From NCBI RefSeq assembly GCF_900156875.1, contig NZ_LT707408.1:1377395-1441394 (forward strand): DNA of 64,000 bases, written 5' to 3'. This DNA comes from Robertmurraya dakarensis. Lineage in GTDB: Bacteria; Bacillota; Bacilli; Bacillales; Cytobacillaceae. Positions 8,934 to 19,342 of this stretch are shown here, in pieces (position 1 is the stretch's first letter; each line of letters begins with the position of its first letter). The position numbers were made by a program, and so were the translations under genes. The notes under the pieces are model-generated. The model was not told the origin of the DNA. It was given only the letters and a program-made list of their open reading frames with translations, and made no database searches.

Positions 8934-9728
8934 ATGGAGAAAAGAGAATGGTACTTAGAATATGAAATCCAAATAAACCGTCCTGGTCTGCTAGGTGACA
9001 TTTCATCCTTATTAGGAATGTTGAGGATCAATATTGTAACGATCAACGGAATAGATGAGAATCGGCGAGGTTTATTAATTCTAGCAAAAAATGATGAACA
9101 AATTGTACGACTTGAGTCAATCTTGAATACGATGGACACAATAAAAATAATTAAACTGAGAGAACCGAAGCTTCGTGACCGTTTGGCTGTTCGCCATGGT
9201 CGTTACATACAGAGAGATGCTGATGATAAAAAGACATTTCGTTTTGTTCGAGATGAGCTTGGACTGTTGGTCGATTTTATGGCAGAATTATTCAAACAAG
9301 AAGGACACAAACTTATTGGAATAAGGGGAATGCCTCGTGTTGGTAAAACGGAATCCATTGTAGCGGCGAGTGTTTGTGCTAACAAAAGATGGTTGTTCGT
9401 GTCTTCTACATTATTAAAGCAAACCATCAGAAATCAGTTGATTGAGGATGAATACAATGCTGACAATCTTTTTATTCTAGATGGAATTGTTTCAACTAGA
9501 CGAGCAAACGAACGGCATTGGCAGCTAGTCAGGGAAATTATGCGTATACCTGCCACTAAAGTAGTTGAACATCCTGACATCTTTGTTCAAAATACCGAAT
9601 ATTCCTTGGATGATTTTGATTACATAATTGAACTTCGTAATGAACCAAATGAACAAATTACGTACGAAGTTGTTGAGAAGAATAATAACTTATTTTCCGA
9701 TTCGGATTTCGGAGGATTTGATTTTTAA
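8934..9728 (+). CDS. ymfK: DUF3388 protein YmfK with ACT-like and P-loop-like regions
   Basis: This 264-residue protein is colinear with B. subtilis ymfK. The N-terminus (about residues 1-80: WYLEYEIQINRPGLLGDISSLLGML) resembles an ACT regulatory domain. The middle contains GMPRVGKTES, a Walker A-like sequence, followed by a region that could be a nucleotide-binding core. No clear Walker B is visible, so ATP or GTP binding is an inference. It lies upstream of the RodZ-like gene with a strong AGGAGG. Its biological role is unknown. Confidence 0.85.
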   Translation: MEKREWYLEYEIQINRPGLLGDISSLLGMLRINIVTINGIDENRRGLLILAKNDEQIVRLESILNTMDTIKIIKLREPKLRDRLAVRHGRYIQRDADDKKTFRFVRDELGLLVDFMAELFKQEGHKLIGIRGMPRVGKTESIVAASVCANKRWLFVSSTLLKQTIRNQLIEDEYNADNLFILDGIVSTRRANERHWQLVREIMRIPATKVVEHPDIFVQNTEYSLDDFDYIIELRNEPNEQITYEVVEKNNNLFSDSDFGGFDF

Positions 9729-9748
9729 TGTATGGATGGTGTTAAAAG

Positions 9749-10657
9749 TTGACGGAATTAGGTAATCGATTAAAAGAAGCCCGACTCGCAAAAGGTATGA
9801 GCTTGGACGATTTACAAACGGTTACGAAAATACAAAAGCGATATTTAACGGGAATTGAAGAGGGTAACTATAGCATGATGCCTGGCCCTTTTTATGTCCG
9901 TGCTTTTATTAAGCAGTATGCAGAAGCGGTTGATGTAGAACCTGAAGAATTGTTTGATCAATATAAGTCAGAAATTCCTGACCCCTATAAAGATGACATT
10001 CCTGAAAAGCTTTCGAGAGTACAGTCAAGAAAAAATATCTCTAATAACAGTGGGAAAGTTTTTGATGTTCTTCCGAAGGTACTTGTAGCGGCTTTTGTGA
10101 TAGGTGGTTTGTTCCTTATTTGGTATTTTTGGTCCCTTAATGCTAATGATGAACCTGAGGAACATATTGCGGAAAACAAAAATCAGGAAACTACTTATGA
10201 GCAATCCGAGAATCTTTCAAAAGGAAACAATGATGTTGAAGAACAAACAGACGAGGAAGAATCGTTAACAGAAGATCCTGAAGAAACAGAAGAGATTGAA
10301 GAACCAGAAACTCCCGAAATGAAACAAGAAGTAGCAGTAATAGAGACTGAAGGAAAAGAAACATTATATGAATTGAAAAACACGGATCAATTTCAGTTGA
10401 AGTTGGTTTCGACAGGTGAAACATGGGTAAGTATTAAAAATGGTAAAGGCTACTCCTTTTTTCAAGGTATGCTTGTAAAAGGAGGTACAGAAAGTCAATC
10501 TGTGGATCTTTCCAAAGAGACAGAGGCTGTCTTAATCATTGGGAATTCAACGAACACCGAAATTTATGTGAATGATCAGATGTTGGATTATGCCGTTCCT
10601 CCAACAGATCATGTTCGTCAAGATATCACGATTCGCTTTACTCCTGCTGATCAATAG
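9749..10657 (+). CDS. rodZ: RodZ-like cytoskeleton-associated membrane protein (YmfM)
   Basis: This 302-residue protein has the RodZ layout. A helix-turn-helix_25 domain spans residues 1-70 (LGNRLKEARLAKGMSLDDLQTVTKIQKRYL is its start). A single membrane helix lies around residues 105-127, then an acidic, low-complexity Glu/Thr-rich linker, then a C-terminal DUF4115-type extracellular domain. RodZ links the MreB cytoskeleton to the cell-wall synthesis machinery. Start is TTG at 9749. It lies directly upstream of pgsA, as in B. subtilis. Confidence 0.9.
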   Translation: MTELGNRLKEARLAKGMSLDDLQTVTKIQKRYLTGIEEGNYSMMPGPFYVRAFIKQYAEAVDVEPEELFDQYKSEIPDPYKDDIPEKLSRVQSRKNISNNSGKVFDVLPKVLVAAFVIGGLFLIWYFWSLNANDEPEEHIAENKNQETTYEQSENLSKGNNDVEEQTDEEESLTEDPEETEEIEEPETPEMKQEVAVIETEGKETLYELKNTDQFQLKLVSTGETWVSIKNGKGYSFFQGMLVKGGTESQSVDLSKETEAVLIIGNSTNTEIYVNDQMLDYAVPPTDHVRQDITIRFTPADQ

Positions 10658-10680
10658 TCATCTATAGGTGACTATTTTTC
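10653..10680 (+). terminator. Terminator after rodZ
   Basis: Arms AATAGTCATC and GGTGACTATT flank a 4-base loop and are followed by T residues. It overlaps the rodZ stop codon. Confidence 0.7.
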
Positions 10681-10776
10681 AGTTTTATGTTTGCAGATCA
10701 GAAAGTGCCAGTGCACTAATTGTCTGAAAACCACCGATTAAAAGTTTTATTATTTACAGGCATTGGAGGGTAAAAG

Positions 10777-11355
10777 ATGAATTTGCCAAATAAGATTACG
10801 GTTTCCCGGATTATTTTAATCCCATTGTTTCTTATTATTATGTTATATCCATTCTCGTGGGGGGAACTATCTATACTAGGTGCAACACTGCCAGTAACCC
10901 ATTTTGTAGGAGCATTAATTTTTATTTTGGCCTCTACAACAGATTGGGTTGATGGATATTATGCTCGTAAATATAATTTAGTAACAAACTTAGGGAAGTT
11001 TTTAGACCCGCTTGCTGATAAATTACTCGTCTCTGCTGCCTTAATTGTATTGGTGCAGCTAGGAATGGCTTCTTCTTGGCTTGTTATTATTATCATTAGC
11101 AGGGAGTTTGCTGTTACAGGACTTCGTGCAATTCTAGCTGGTGAGGGAGAAATCGTTGCAGCAAATATGCTAGGCAAAATTAAAACATGGACACAAATTG
11201 TGGCAATTTCATCATTGCTGTTACATAATATGATATTTGAATTGATCTCCCTGCCATTTGCTACTATTTCACTTTGGGTAGCGACATTTTTTACCATCTG
11301 GTCGGGCTGGGATTATTTTATTAAAAATAAACATGTTTTTATTAACTCTAAATAG
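10777..11355 (+). CDS. pgsA: CDP-diacylglycerol--glycerol-3-phosphate 3-phosphatidyltransferase
   Basis: This 192-residue integral membrane enzyme of phosphatidylglycerol synthesis transfers phosphatidyl from CDP-diacylglycerol to glycerol-3-phosphate. The CDP-alcohol phosphotransferase motif is visible as [27 protein letters not shown], fitting DGxxAR-x(8,9)-GxxxDxxxD. There are about four to five hydrophobic segments. The ATG is preceded by GGAGGG. cinA follows 11 bases after the stop, so both are probably in one transcript. Confidence 0.96.
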   Translation: MNLPNKITVSRIILIPLFLIIMLYPFSWGELSILGATLPVTHFVGALIFILASTTDWVDGYYARKYNLVTNLGKFLDPLADKLLVSAALIVLVQLGMASSWLVIIIISREFAVTGLRAILAGEGEIVAANMLGKIKTWTQIVAISSLLLHNMIFELISLPFATISLWVATFFTIWSGWDYFIKNKHVFINSK

Positions 11356-11366
11356 GTGGTTCGCGG

Positions 11367-12620
11367 ATGAATGCTGAAATTATTGCTGTAGGTTCAGAAT
11401 TGCTATTAGGTCAAATTGCCAATACGAATGCACAATTTTTATCAAAACAGCTGGCTCACATTGGTGTTAATGTGTTTTATCATACGGTTGTGGGTGATAA
11501 TTCAACAAGGCTTAAATCAGCCATGGAAATAGCGGAAAAACGATCAGATCTCATTATATTTACAGGTGGCCTTGGCCCTACAAAGGATGATCTTACAAAG
11601 GAAACGATTGCTTCTCATCTTGGCAAAGGGCTGGTTCATGATGAAAAAGCACTGCACTATATCGAATCTTTTTTTCAGAAAATCAATCGGGTTATGACTG
11701 AAAATAATCGGAAACAAGCTCTTATCCTTGACGGAGCCCAAGTTCTGCCAAATGACCATGGAATGGCTCCCGGTATGGTTGTCACTTCTGATAACCGAAC
11801 CTACATGCTCTTACCCGGACCCCCAAAAGAAATGCAGCCCATGTATTTACAATACGGGGAGAAAGCCATCTTAAATTTAATGCATTCGAATGATAGAATT
11901 GTATCTAGAGTTCTTCGTTTTTTTGGCATAGGTGAGTCGCAGTTAGAGCATGACATAGAGGATCTAATTGATGGCCAGCAAAACCCTACCATCGCTCCTT
12001 TAGCTGCTGATGGAGAGGTTACACTAAGGCTTACTGCGAAGCATCCTGATGAAAAACAGGCAAATGAGCTAATTGATGAAACAGAAAAAAGAATTTTGGA
12101 CCGTGTCGGACAGTACTTATATGGCTATGACTCTACTTCTTTGATGAATGAGCTTTTTATAAGGCTTAATAAGGAAAGTCTAACTATTTCATGTGCAGAA
12201 AGTTTAACAGGGGGAATGTTTCAGCAGGAAATGACTTCGATTTCTGGGGCCAGCAGCGTCTTTAGAGGCGGCGTGGTCTGCTATGCGACCGAAGTTAAAA
12301 AGAACGTCCTAAATGTTAAACAGGAAACGATTGATTCGGTGGGTGTTGTCAGCAGTGCGTGTGCTGCTGAGTTGGCCGAGAATGTTAGAATGCTTATGGA
12401 TGCGGATGTGGGGATAAGTTTCACTGGTGTTGCTGGACCAAATGAGCAGGAAGGAAAACCTGTTGGAACAGTATATATCGGCATAGCGTTTAAAGGGAAG
12501 GCTGTACAGACCAAAGAGTTGAAATTAGCTGGTACCAGAGAATCCATTCGTTCAAGAGCTGTTAAAATCGGCTGTTATTTATTGCTAAATAGCTTAAAAG
12601 AATCACAGAATCTTAATTAA
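11367..12620 (+). CDS. cinA: CinA-family nicotinamide-nucleotide amidase / competence-damage protein
   Basis: This 417-residue protein has two domains. The N-terminal MoCF-like domain (about 1-170: [30 protein letters not shown]) is followed by a C-terminal CinA amidohydrolase domain (about 255-417: [34 protein letters not shown]). The family removes amide from NMN and/or cleans up ADP-ribose-type compounds. It is encoded directly upstream of recA, as in many Firmicutes with competence genes. A terminator hairpin overlaps its last codons. Confidence 0.95.
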   Translation: MNAEIIAVGSELLLGQIANTNAQFLSKQLAHIGVNVFYHTVVGDNSTRLKSAMEIAEKRSDLIIFTGGLGPTKDDLTKETIASHLGKGLVHDEKALHYIESFFQKINRVMTENNRKQALILDGAQVLPNDHGMAPGMVVTSDNRTYMLLPGPPKEMQPMYLQYGEKAILNLMHSNDRIVSRVLRFFGIGESQLEHDIEDLIDGQQNPTIAPLAADGEVTLRLTAKHPDEKQANELIDETEKRILDRVGQYLYGYDSTSLMNELFIRLNKESLTISCAESLTGGMFQQEMTSISGASSVFRGGVVCYATEVKKNVLNVKQETIDSVGVVSSACAAELAENVRMLMDADVGISFTGVAGPNEQEGKPVGTVYIGIAFKGKAVQTKELKLAGTRESIRSRAVKIGCYLLLNSLKESQNLN

Positions 12621-12640
12621 GATTCTGTGATTTTATTTTC
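12601..12640 (+). terminator. Terminator overlapping the cinA 3' end
   Basis: A perfect 14-bp stem (AATCACAGAATCTT / AAGATTCTGTGATT) with a 4-base loop is followed by a T-rich tail. The stem includes the cinA stop codon, separating cinA from recA transcription. Confidence 0.85.
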
Positions 12641-12745
12641 AGAAAAGGGATGGAAATTCGATTTTAACTTGTTTTTCATCTTGAAAATAAGAATTCGTCT
12701 TAGGAGAAAATCTCATTTTTAAGGAAAAATTGGCTGCAAAGAAAT

Positions 12746-12759
12746 CGAATAGGTGTTCG
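12746..12759 (+). promoter_or_regulatory. LexA (SOS) box upstream of recA
   Basis: CGAATAGGTGTTCG matches 12 of 14 positions of the B. subtilis-type SOS box CGAACRNRYGTTYC. It lies just upstream of a likely recA promoter (TGTACA at 12769, TATAGT at 12792, 17-base spacing), so LexA should repress recA until DNA damage. Confidence 0.8.
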
Positions 12760-12862
12760 TTTTTTTGCTGTACAAACCCTAAAAAAACAGGTATAGTAAA
12801 GATAGGTCGAGAACAGATCATGATCTTTATGAAGATCATTGAATAAAGAGGAGGAAACACTT

Positions 12863-13906
12863 GTGAGTGATCGTCAAGCAGCCCTTGAAATGGCGTTAAA
12901 ACAAATAGAAAAACAATTCGGAAAAGGTTCCATTATGAAACTTGGTGAGCAAACGGATCGTCAAATTGCTACATCACCAAGCGGATCACTAGCATTGGAT
13001 GCAGCTCTTGGAATTGGTGGATACCCAAGAGGAAGAATTATTGAAATATATGGTCCGGAAAGTTCAGGTAAAACAACAGTGGCTCTGCATGCGATTGCAG
13101 AAGTACAAGCAGAGGGAGGTCAAGCTGCGTTTATTGATGCTGAGCATGCCCTTGACCCTGTTTATGCTGGAAAGCTAGGGGTAAATATTGATGAGTTGCT
13201 TCTTTCTCAACCAGATACAGGCGAGCAGGCTTTAGAGATTGCTGAAGCGTTAGTAAGAAGTGGTGCGATTGATATCCTTGTAATTGACTCGGTTGCTGCT
13301 CTTGTTCCAAAAGCGGAAATTGAAGGAGAAATGGGAGATTCGCATGTCGGGCTCCAAGCGCGGCTAATGTCTCAAGCACTTCGTAAATTGTCTGGATCTA
13401 TTAATAAGTCAAAGACAATTGCAATCTTTATCAACCAAATCCGTGAAAAAATTGGGATTATGTTCGGTAACCCTGAAACAACTCCTGGGGGCCGTGCACT
13501 TAAGTTTTATTCTTCCGTTCGTTTGGAAGTTCGCCGTGCTGAAACATTAAAGCAGGGAAATGAAATGGTTGGTAATAAGACAAAAATTAAAATTGTAAAG
13601 AATAAAGTGGCACCTCCGTTTCGTGTTGCTGAGATTGATATCATGTATGGAGAAGGGATCTCTAAAGAGGGAGAAATCATTGATATAGGCTCGGAAATAG
13701 ATGTTGTCGAAAAAAGTGGTTCTTGGTATTCCTATAATGGTGAACGGCTTGGACAAGGACGGGAAAATGCCAAGCAGTTCTTAAAAGAAAATCCTGAAAT
13801 CCGTCAAGAAATTCACCAAAAAATTCGCGAACATTATGGTCTTGATGGGGTTAAAACACTTCCTGAGGAAGACGACGAGCAAGAAAGTCTTGGTTTAATA
13901 GATTAA
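12863..13906 (+). CDS. recA: Recombinase A
   Basis: This 347-residue RecA catalyses strand exchange and stimulates LexA self-cleavage. Walker [10 protein letters not shown], the [21 protein letters not shown] region and the DNA-binding loop [16 protein letters not shown] are all intact, and the C-terminus is acidic as usual. A GTG start at 12863 ([12 protein letters not shown]) is chosen because GAGGAGG lies 7-8 bases upstream and it matches the usual N-terminus; longer starts lack a ribosome site. It has its own SOS-box promoter and terminator. Confidence 0.98.
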   Translation: MSDRQAALEMALKQIEKQFGKGSIMKLGEQTDRQIATSPSGSLALDAALGIGGYPRGRIIEIYGPESSGKTTVALHAIAEVQAEGGQAAFIDAEHALDPVYAGKLGVNIDELLLSQPDTGEQALEIAEALVRSGAIDILVIDSVAALVPKAEIEGEMGDSHVGLQARLMSQALRKLSGSINKSKTIAIFINQIREKIGIMFGNPETTPGGRALKFYSSVRLEVRRAETLKQGNEMVGNKTKIKIVKNKVAPPFRVAEIDIMYGEGISKEGEIIDIGSEIDVVEKSGSWYSYNGERLGQGRENAKQFLKENPEIRQEIHQKIREHYGLDGVKTLPEEDDEQESLGLID

Positions 13907-13917
13907 TTTTTACTATA

Positions 13918-13951
13918 AGCAGCAAGCTAATATGCTTTGCTGCTGTTTTTT
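13918..13951 (+). terminator. recA terminator
   Basis: AGCAGCAAGC pairs with GCTTTGCTGCT (one bulge) and is followed by T residues. Confidence 0.8.
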
Positions 13952-14025
13952 CATGTTAAAAGCATATGAAGCTGAAAAGGTGGAAATCTTGTAAAAGGAT
14001 TATATACAGCGGTCCGGACAACCCC

Positions 14026-14054
14026 TTGACAATGAAAATGTACACCTTTACAAT
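14026..14054 (+). promoter_or_regulatory. Sigma-A-type promoter for rny
   Basis: TTGACA, a 17-base spacer and TACAAT lie about 140 bases upstream of the rny start. This is a near-consensus vegetative promoter. The gene pbpX, found between recA and rny in B. subtilis, is absent here. Confidence 0.75.
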
Positions 14055-14191
14055 TAATATGTATATTTTACATTTTTTATAAATGAATTAAACGTGAAAA
14101 AGCCTTTGTGCTGTATGTTGATGTAGAGCAATATACATGCCGACACTTTAGAAACGTAAAACAAAAGTTCATAGCAAGAGGAGGTGAAATG

Positions 14192-15754
14192 ATGGATTTA
14201 GTTTTAACAATCATCTCCATTTTGCTTGGCCTATTCGTCGGTGCAGTTGTTGGCTATTTTATTCGGAAATCCGTTGCTGAAGCAAAAATTGCAGGAGCAA
14301 AAGATGCTGCAGAGCAAATTTTAGAGGACGCTAAACGTGAAGCTGACTCTTTGAAAAAAGAAGCTTTGTTGGAAGCAAAGGATGAGATTCACAAGCTTCG
14401 AACTGAAGCTGAACGTGAAATTCGTGATCGAAGAAATGAGTTGCAAAAACAGGAAAATCGTTTAATGCAAAAAGAGGAAAATCTTGATCGAAAAGACGAA
14501 TCGTTAGATAAACGTGAAGCACTTTTAGAAAAGAGGGACGATTCTCTTAACAAAAGACAACAGCATATTGAAGAGATGGAAAGCAAAGTGGACGAGATCG
14601 TAAAAAGGCAACAAACAGAGCTTGAACGCATCTCAGGCTTAACTCGTGATGAGGCAAAGTCCATCATTTTAGAGCGAATGGAACAAGAACTGTCCCATGA
14701 TGTCGCACTAATGATTAAAGAGAGTGAGAATAAAGCGAAAGAGGAAGCGGACAAGAAAGCAAAAGAAGTCTTGTCACTAGCAATCCAACGATGTGCAGCT
14801 GATCATGTTGCTGAAACAACCGTATCAGTGGTCAACCTTCCAAATGATGAAATGAAAGGTCGAATCATAGGCCGTGAAGGTCGAAATATCCGTACCTTAG
14901 AAACTCTTACTGGAATTGATCTTATTATTGATGACACTCCAGAAGCTGTTATTTTATCAGGATTTGACCCAATTCGCAGGGAAACAGCCCGTCTTGCTTT
15001 AGAAAAGCTTGTTCAAGATGGACGGATTCACCCAGCGCGAATTGAGGAAATGGTCGATAAAGCTCGACGTGAGGTTGATGAGCATATACGTGAAATCGGT
15101 GAACAAACAACCTTTGAAGTTGGAGTACACGGATTACATCCTGACTTAATTAAGATTCTTGGCCGTTTGAAATTCCGCACAAGCTATGGTCAGAATGTTC
15201 TAAAGCATTCAATGGAAGTTGCTCAGCTTGCTGGATTACTTGCTTCGGAGCTTGGTGAAGATGAAACGTTAGCTCGCCGTGCTGGTCTTCTGCATGACAT
15301 TGGTAAAGCGATTGACCATGAAGTCGAAGGAAGCCATGTTGAAATTGGAGTAGAGCTAGCAACGAAGTATAAAGAACATCCAGTGGTAATCAATAGCATT
15401 GCTTCCCACCATGGTGACAGTGAACCTACTTCGATCATAGCTGTATTAGTGGCAGCCGCGGATGCCCTATCTGCTGCCAGACCAGGAGCAAGAAGAGAAA
15501 CGCTTGAAAACTATATTCGCAGACTTGAAAAGCTTGAAGAAATATCTGAATCATATGATGGCGTTGAAAAATCCTTCGCTATTCAAGCTGGTCGTGAAGT
15601 GCGTATTATTGTGAAGCCTGATCAGATAGATGATTTAGAATCACATCGATTAGCAAGAGATATTCGTAAGAAAATTGAAGCAGAACTTGATTATCCGGGT
15701 CATATTAAAGTGACTGTCATTCGTGAAACAAGAGCTGTTGAATACGCTAAATAA
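14192..15754 (+). CDS. rny: Ribonuclease Y
   Basis: This membrane-anchored endoribonuclease initiates mRNA decay. It has 520 residues, the length usual for the family. One N-terminal membrane helix ([19 protein letters not shown]) is followed by a long charged coiled coil (about 30-200), a KH RNA-binding domain ([15 protein letters not shown]) and an HD phosphohydrolase domain with the metal motif LLHDIGKA. The ATG at 14192 has AGGAGGTG five bases upstream. The previous in-frame ATG at 14189 is too close to the ribosome site. Confidence 0.97.
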   Translation: MDLVLTIISILLGLFVGAVVGYFIRKSVAEAKIAGAKDAAEQILEDAKREADSLKKEALLEAKDEIHKLRTEAEREIRDRRNELQKQENRLMQKEENLDRKDESLDKREALLEKRDDSLNKRQQHIEEMESKVDEIVKRQQTELERISGLTRDEAKSIILERMEQELSHDVALMIKESENKAKEEADKKAKEVLSLAIQRCAADHVAETTVSVVNLPNDEMKGRIIGREGRNIRTLETLTGIDLIIDDTPEAVILSGFDPIRRETARLALEKLVQDGRIHPARIEEMVDKARREVDEHIREIGEQTTFEVGVHGLHPDLIKILGRLKFRTSYGQNVLKHSMEVAQLAGLLASELGEDETLARRAGLLHDIGKAIDHEVEGSHVEIGVELATKYKEHPVVINSIASHHGDSEPTSIIAVLVAAADALSAARPGARRETLENYIRRLEKLEEISESYDGVEKSFAIQAGREVRIIVKPDQIDDLESHRLARDIRKKIEAELDYPGHIKVTVIRETRAVEYAK

Positions 15755-15782
15755 AGCGGTGCATATGCACCGCTTTATTTTT
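15749..15782 (+). terminator. rny terminator
   Basis: A long palindrome (AAATAAAGCGGTGCA paired with its complement) runs directly into a T stretch after the rny stop. Confidence 0.85.
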
Positions 15783-15876
15783 GGCGTCTGCTCTATAAGA
15801 AAAATACATACTTCATAAAATATGCTGCACACATACATAATATAAATAAATGGTTGGGAAAGGGTTTAATAATTAT

Positions 15877-16674
15877 ATGAATATTTTATTTATTGGCGAT
15901 GTAGTAGGGTCACTTGGACGTGACATGATAAAAGAATATGTACCAAAACTAAAAGAAAAATATCGTCCGCATATTACCATTATTAATGGTGAAAATGCGG
16001 CAGGGGGCAGAGGGATTACAGAGAAAATATACCGTGGATTTCTAGAAGTCGGTGCTCAAGCGGTAACACTCGGTAATCACACTTGGGATAACCGTGAAAT
16101 ATTTGAGTTTATTAATGATGCAAAGTATATGGTTCGTCCGGCAAATTTTCCTGATAATAATCCAGGAAAAGGAATGATCTTTCTAAAAATGAATCAAATT
16201 GAGATTGCGGTCATTAATCTCCAAGGTAGGACCTTTATGCAGACAAGTGATGATCCATTTACAATTGCAGATGAGCTAGTAAAGGAAGCTCGTGAAAGGA
16301 CTCCGTTTATTTTTGTTGATTTCCATGGTGAGGCAACTAGTGAAAAGCAAGCAATAGGCTGGTATTTAGATGGAAAGGTATCTGCGGTAGTCGGGACACA
16401 CACACATGTGCAGACTGCTGATGAAAGGATTTTACCAAACGGTACTGCCTACATATCTGATGTGGGCATGACAGGGCCATACGACGGTATTCTCGGCATG
16501 GAGAGAGAAGCAGTAATAAAAAGGTTTCTAACAAATTTACCGGTCCGATTTGAGGTCCCTAAAGACGGGAGGACGCAATTGAGTGCGGTTCTTATTGAAT
16601 TAAATGATAAGACCGGGGCTGCGAAGAAAATCCAACGTATATTGATCAATGACGACCACCCGTTCTATTCTTAG
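15877..16674 (+). CDS. ymdB: YmdB phosphodiesterase (calcineurin-like)
   Basis: This 265-residue metallophosphoesterase resembles B. subtilis YmdB, which hydrolyses 2',3' and 3',5' cyclic nucleotides and influences biofilm versus motility. Metal-site motifs are visible: FIGDVVGSLGRD at the N-terminus, NGENAAGG, LGNHTWDN and GTHTHVQTAD. The ATG at 15877 gives the conserved N-terminus MNILFIGD; its ribosome site (AAAGGG) is rather distant. An upstream ATG at 15850 is possible but would add nine non-conserved residues. Confidence 0.93.
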   Translation: MNILFIGDVVGSLGRDMIKEYVPKLKEKYRPHITIINGENAAGGRGITEKIYRGFLEVGAQAVTLGNHTWDNREIFEFINDAKYMVRPANFPDNNPGKGMIFLKMNQIEIAVINLQGRTFMQTSDDPFTIADELVKEARERTPFIFVDFHGEATSEKQAIGWYLDGKVSAVVGTHTHVQTADERILPNGTAYISDVGMTGPYDGILGMEREAVIKRFLTNLPVRFEVPKDGRTQLSAVLIELNDKTGAAKKIQRILINDDHPFYS

Positions 16675-16865
16675 AATGTAATAAAACAGATAGTTCCATT
16701 TAGATGATATAGCTTATTGATTGAAAAGTTTGAAAACTTTCTGATATTTCGTCCAAGCTGGAATATGTGTCTAGATTTCCGAATATAGTAGCAATGGAAT
16801 CTCATTTATACCTGACCTGTTCATCAAGTGAACGGCAGGAGGGGTTAAACGAGGAGGAGCTAGGA

Positions 16866-17126
16866 ATGGAAATCTTAAAAGTTTCAGCAAAATCTAATCC
16901 TAATTCTGTAGCTGGTGCGCTTGCCGGGGTTCTGCGGGAAAGAGGAGCTGCGGAAATCCAAGCCATTGGTGCGGGTGCATTAAATCAAGCCGTTAAGGCA
17001 GTAGCGATCGCAAGAGGATTTGTGGCACCTAGCGGAGTTGATTTAATTTGTATCCCGGCCTTTACAGATATTCAGATTGATGGGGAAGAAAGAACCGCAA
17101 TCAAACTTATTGTAGAGCCTCGATAA
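16866..17126 (+). CDS. spoVS: Stage V sporulation protein S
   Basis: This 86-residue protein is one of the most conserved sporulation proteins, with an Alba-like fold. It affects septation, coat assembly and engulfment timing. The sequence MEILKVSAKSNPNSVAGALA through FTDIQIDGEERTAIKLIVEPR is almost family-consensus. The ATG at 16866 follows AGGAGGAGC. Upstream in-frame codons (from 16767) are unlikely to be translated, as the family starts at MEILKVS. It is followed by a strong terminator. Confidence 0.97.
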   Translation: MEILKVSAKSNPNSVAGALAGVLRERGAAEIQAIGAGALNQAVKAVAIARGFVAPSGVDLICIPAFTDIQIDGEERTAIKLIVEPR

Positions 17127-17149
17127 TTAGAGATTAGAGACTATCTGAA

Positions 17150-17178
17150 ACTGTCTGCGCTGCAGGCAGTTTTTTTTG
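17150..17178 (+). terminator. spoVS terminator
   Basis: ACTGTCTGC pairs with GCAGGCAGT across a short loop, followed by eight T. Confidence 0.85.
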
Positions 17179-17400
17179 TCTAAGACGTGTAGTTAATTAG
17201 TGATTTAAACCACTTGAAGGTGAATTATATTACAATAATTTAACTTCATCAAAATATTTTAGGATTATCGCTAGTTTCAATCATAAACCCGTTGTAAATA
17301 GAGGTTACAAATAAGATGTAGCCTGGATTTCAAGCGTTTAAATGTTATTAATATATCAACTTAACTATTATATTGAAGGAACAAAAAAAATATTCATATT

Positions 17401-17408
17401 TTCGACAA
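17401..17408 (-). promoter_or_regulatory. Possible Spo0A box upstream of korAB
   Basis: TTCGACAA reads TTGTCGAA on the opposite strand, matching the core Spo0A recognition sequence. It is a single short match about 200 bases before korA, so it could be chance. The rest of the 17179-17606 gap is AT-rich without a recognisable gene. Confidence 0.35.
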
Positions 17409-17454
17409 TATTTGGTCATAAAGGGTTGCTTTTTTTACCACATAGGTCTAGAAT

Positions 17455-17468
17455 TGAAAGCGTTTAGT
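17455..17468 (+). promoter_or_regulatory. cre-like (CcpA) site upstream of korAB
   Basis: TGAAAGCGTTTAGT resembles the catabolite-responsive element TGWAANCGNTNWCA except for its last two bases. It would fit glucose control of a 2-oxoacid oxidoreductase. This is a sequence match only. Confidence 0.4.
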
Positions 17469-17606
17469 ACCCTAATAAATTTTCTAGAATCCCGTTTCAA
17501 TCAATGTTTTCACGGGATATCCTAGTAATTTAATTGGAAATGTACTACAATTGTTTTAGAAAATGTTGTTTATATAATTCTTTACGTATTCGAAGGGGTG
17601 TAAGAC

Positions 17607-19340
17607 ATGATCAATCAACTTTCATGGAAAGTTGGCGGACAACAAGGGGAAGGTATTGAGAGTACAGGAGAAATATTTTCCATTGCGCTTAATCGCCTAG
17701 GCTACTACTTGTATGGCTACCGTCACTTTTCATCACGTATTAAAGGTGGTCATACGAACAACAAGATTCGCGTAAGCACAACACAGGTTCGTTCTATTTC
17801 AGATGACTTAGATATTTTAGTAGCATTTGACCAAGAAACCGTAGATCTAAACTACAAAGAGCTTCATGATCGTGGGATAATTATCGCTGATGCAAAATTT
17901 AACCCAAAACAACCAGAAGACACGAATGCATCATTGTATGCGGTTCCATTTACAGATCTGGCAACTGAACTTGGAACATCCCTTATGAAAAACATGGTTG
18001 CTGTTGGTGCAACTTGTGCTGTTTTAGACCTGGATATCAATGTATTTAGAGAAGTAGTTCAGGAGATTTTTGGAAAAAAAGGTCAACAAGTTGTTGATAA
18101 AAATATGGAAGCAGTTAAAGCAGGTTTCGATTATATGAAAGAAAACCTTGCTGAGGACGCTGTGATGCATCTAGAAAAAGCTGATGGCAAGAAACGTTTA
18201 TTCATGATTGGAAACGATGCGATCGCACTTGGTGCAGTAGCCGCGGGATGTCGCTTTATGGCTGCCTACCCTATTACACCAGCTTCAGAAATAATGGAAT
18301 ATTTAATTAAAGCACTTCCTCCACTAGGCGGAGCTGTTATTCAGACAGAGGATGAAATTGCAGCTGTTACAATGGCTATTGGTGCAAACTACGGTGGTGT
18401 TCGTGCCATTACTGCATCAGCTGGTCCTGGACTATCATTAAAAATGGAAGCAATTGGTCTATCTGGTATTACTGAGCAGCCGCTTGTTATTGTTGATACA
18501 CAACGTGGAGGTCCATCAACTGGTCTGCCAACGAAACAAGAACAGTCAGACTTGATGCAAATGATCTATGGTACTCATGGTGAAATTCCAAAGATTGTTT
18601 TAGCACCAAGTACAGTACAGGAAGCTTTCTATGATACAGCTGAGGCATTTAACCTTGCCGAAGAATATCAATGTCCTGTAATCGTACTATCTGACTTACA
18701 GTTATCATTAGGTAAGCAGACAGTTGAACCGCTTGATCCTAATAAAGTTGAAATTCGTCGTGGAAAGCTTCAAACCGGAGAGCTTCCTGAGATTGAAAAT
18801 AAAGGTTACTTTAAGCGCTATGAAGTAACTGAAGATGGCGTTTCACCACGTGTTATTCCTGGTATGAAGAACGGTATACACCATGTAACAGGTGTTGAGC
18901 ATGACGAAACAGGTAAACCATCTGAATCTGCTGCAAATCGTAATGCCCAAATGGACAAACGTATGCGCAAGATTGAAAATATTAAATTTGATACACCGGT
19001 ATATAAAAATGCTCCTCATGATGAAGCTGACCTATTAATTGTTGGTTTTAACTCTACTCGTGGTGCGATTGAGGAAGCAATCGGCCGTTTGGAGAATGAT
19101 GGATTAAAAGTGAATCATGCACATATTCGTCTAATTCACCCATTCCCAGCAGATGAAATGCTTTCGCTTGTTAAATCAGCGAAAAAGGTTGCTGTAGTTG
19201 AAAACAACGCAACAGGTCAGTTGGCAAACATTCTTAAGATGAACGTCGGACATGCAGAAAAAGTTAAGAAAGTTACAAAGTACGACGGGAATCCATTCTT
19301 GCCACATGAAATTTATTCAAGATGCAAGGAGCTGTTCTAA
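17607..19340 (+). CDS. korA: 2-oxoacid:ferredoxin oxidoreductase, alpha subunit with fused gamma domain
   Basis: This 577-residue protein has an N-terminal gamma-type domain (about 1-180: WKVGGQQGEGIESTGEIFS). The pyrimidine-binding alpha domain follows (GCRFMAAYPITPASEIMEYL, then EDEIAAVTMAIGANYGG and TASAGPGLSLKMEAIGL), with a C-terminal transketolase-C-like domain (VVENNATGQLANIL). The enzyme oxidatively decarboxylates a 2-oxoacid to acyl-CoA using ferredoxin. 2-oxoglutarate is the likely substrate by comparison with Bacillus and actinobacterial KorAB, but pyruvate cannot be excluded. korB starts 2 bases after the stop. Confidence 0.88.
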   Translation: MINQLSWKVGGQQGEGIESTGEIFSIALNRLGYYLYGYRHFSSRIKGGHTNNKIRVSTTQVRSISDDLDILVAFDQETVDLNYKELHDRGIIIADAKFNPKQPEDTNASLYAVPFTDLATELGTSLMKNMVAVGATCAVLDLDINVFREVVQEIFGKKGQQVVDKNMEAVKAGFDYMKENLAEDAVMHLEKADGKKRLFMIGNDAIALGAVAAGCRFMAAYPITPASEIMEYLIKALPPLGGAVIQTEDEIAAVTMAIGANYGGVRAITASAGPGLSLKMEAIGLSGITEQPLVIVDTQRGGPSTGLPTKQEQSDLMQMIYGTHGEIPKIVLAPSTVQEAFYDTAEAFNLAEEYQCPVIVLSDLQLSLGKQTVEPLDPNKVEIRRGKLQTGELPEIENKGYFKRYEVTEDGVSPRVIPGMKNGIHHVTGVEHDETGKPSESAANRNAQMDKRMRKIENIKFDTPVYKNAPHDEADLLIVGFNSTRGAIEEAIGRLENDGLKVNHAHIRLIHPFPADEMLSLVKSAKKVAVVENNATGQLANILKMNVGHAEKVKKVTKYDGNPFLPHEIYSRCKELF

Positions 19341-19342
19341 AA

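Noticed and set aside
14108-14191. Longer N-terminus for RNase Y
   Set aside because: The extra residues precede the strong AGGAGGTG site and would put a hydrophilic stretch before the membrane anchor; the 520-residue form matches the family.
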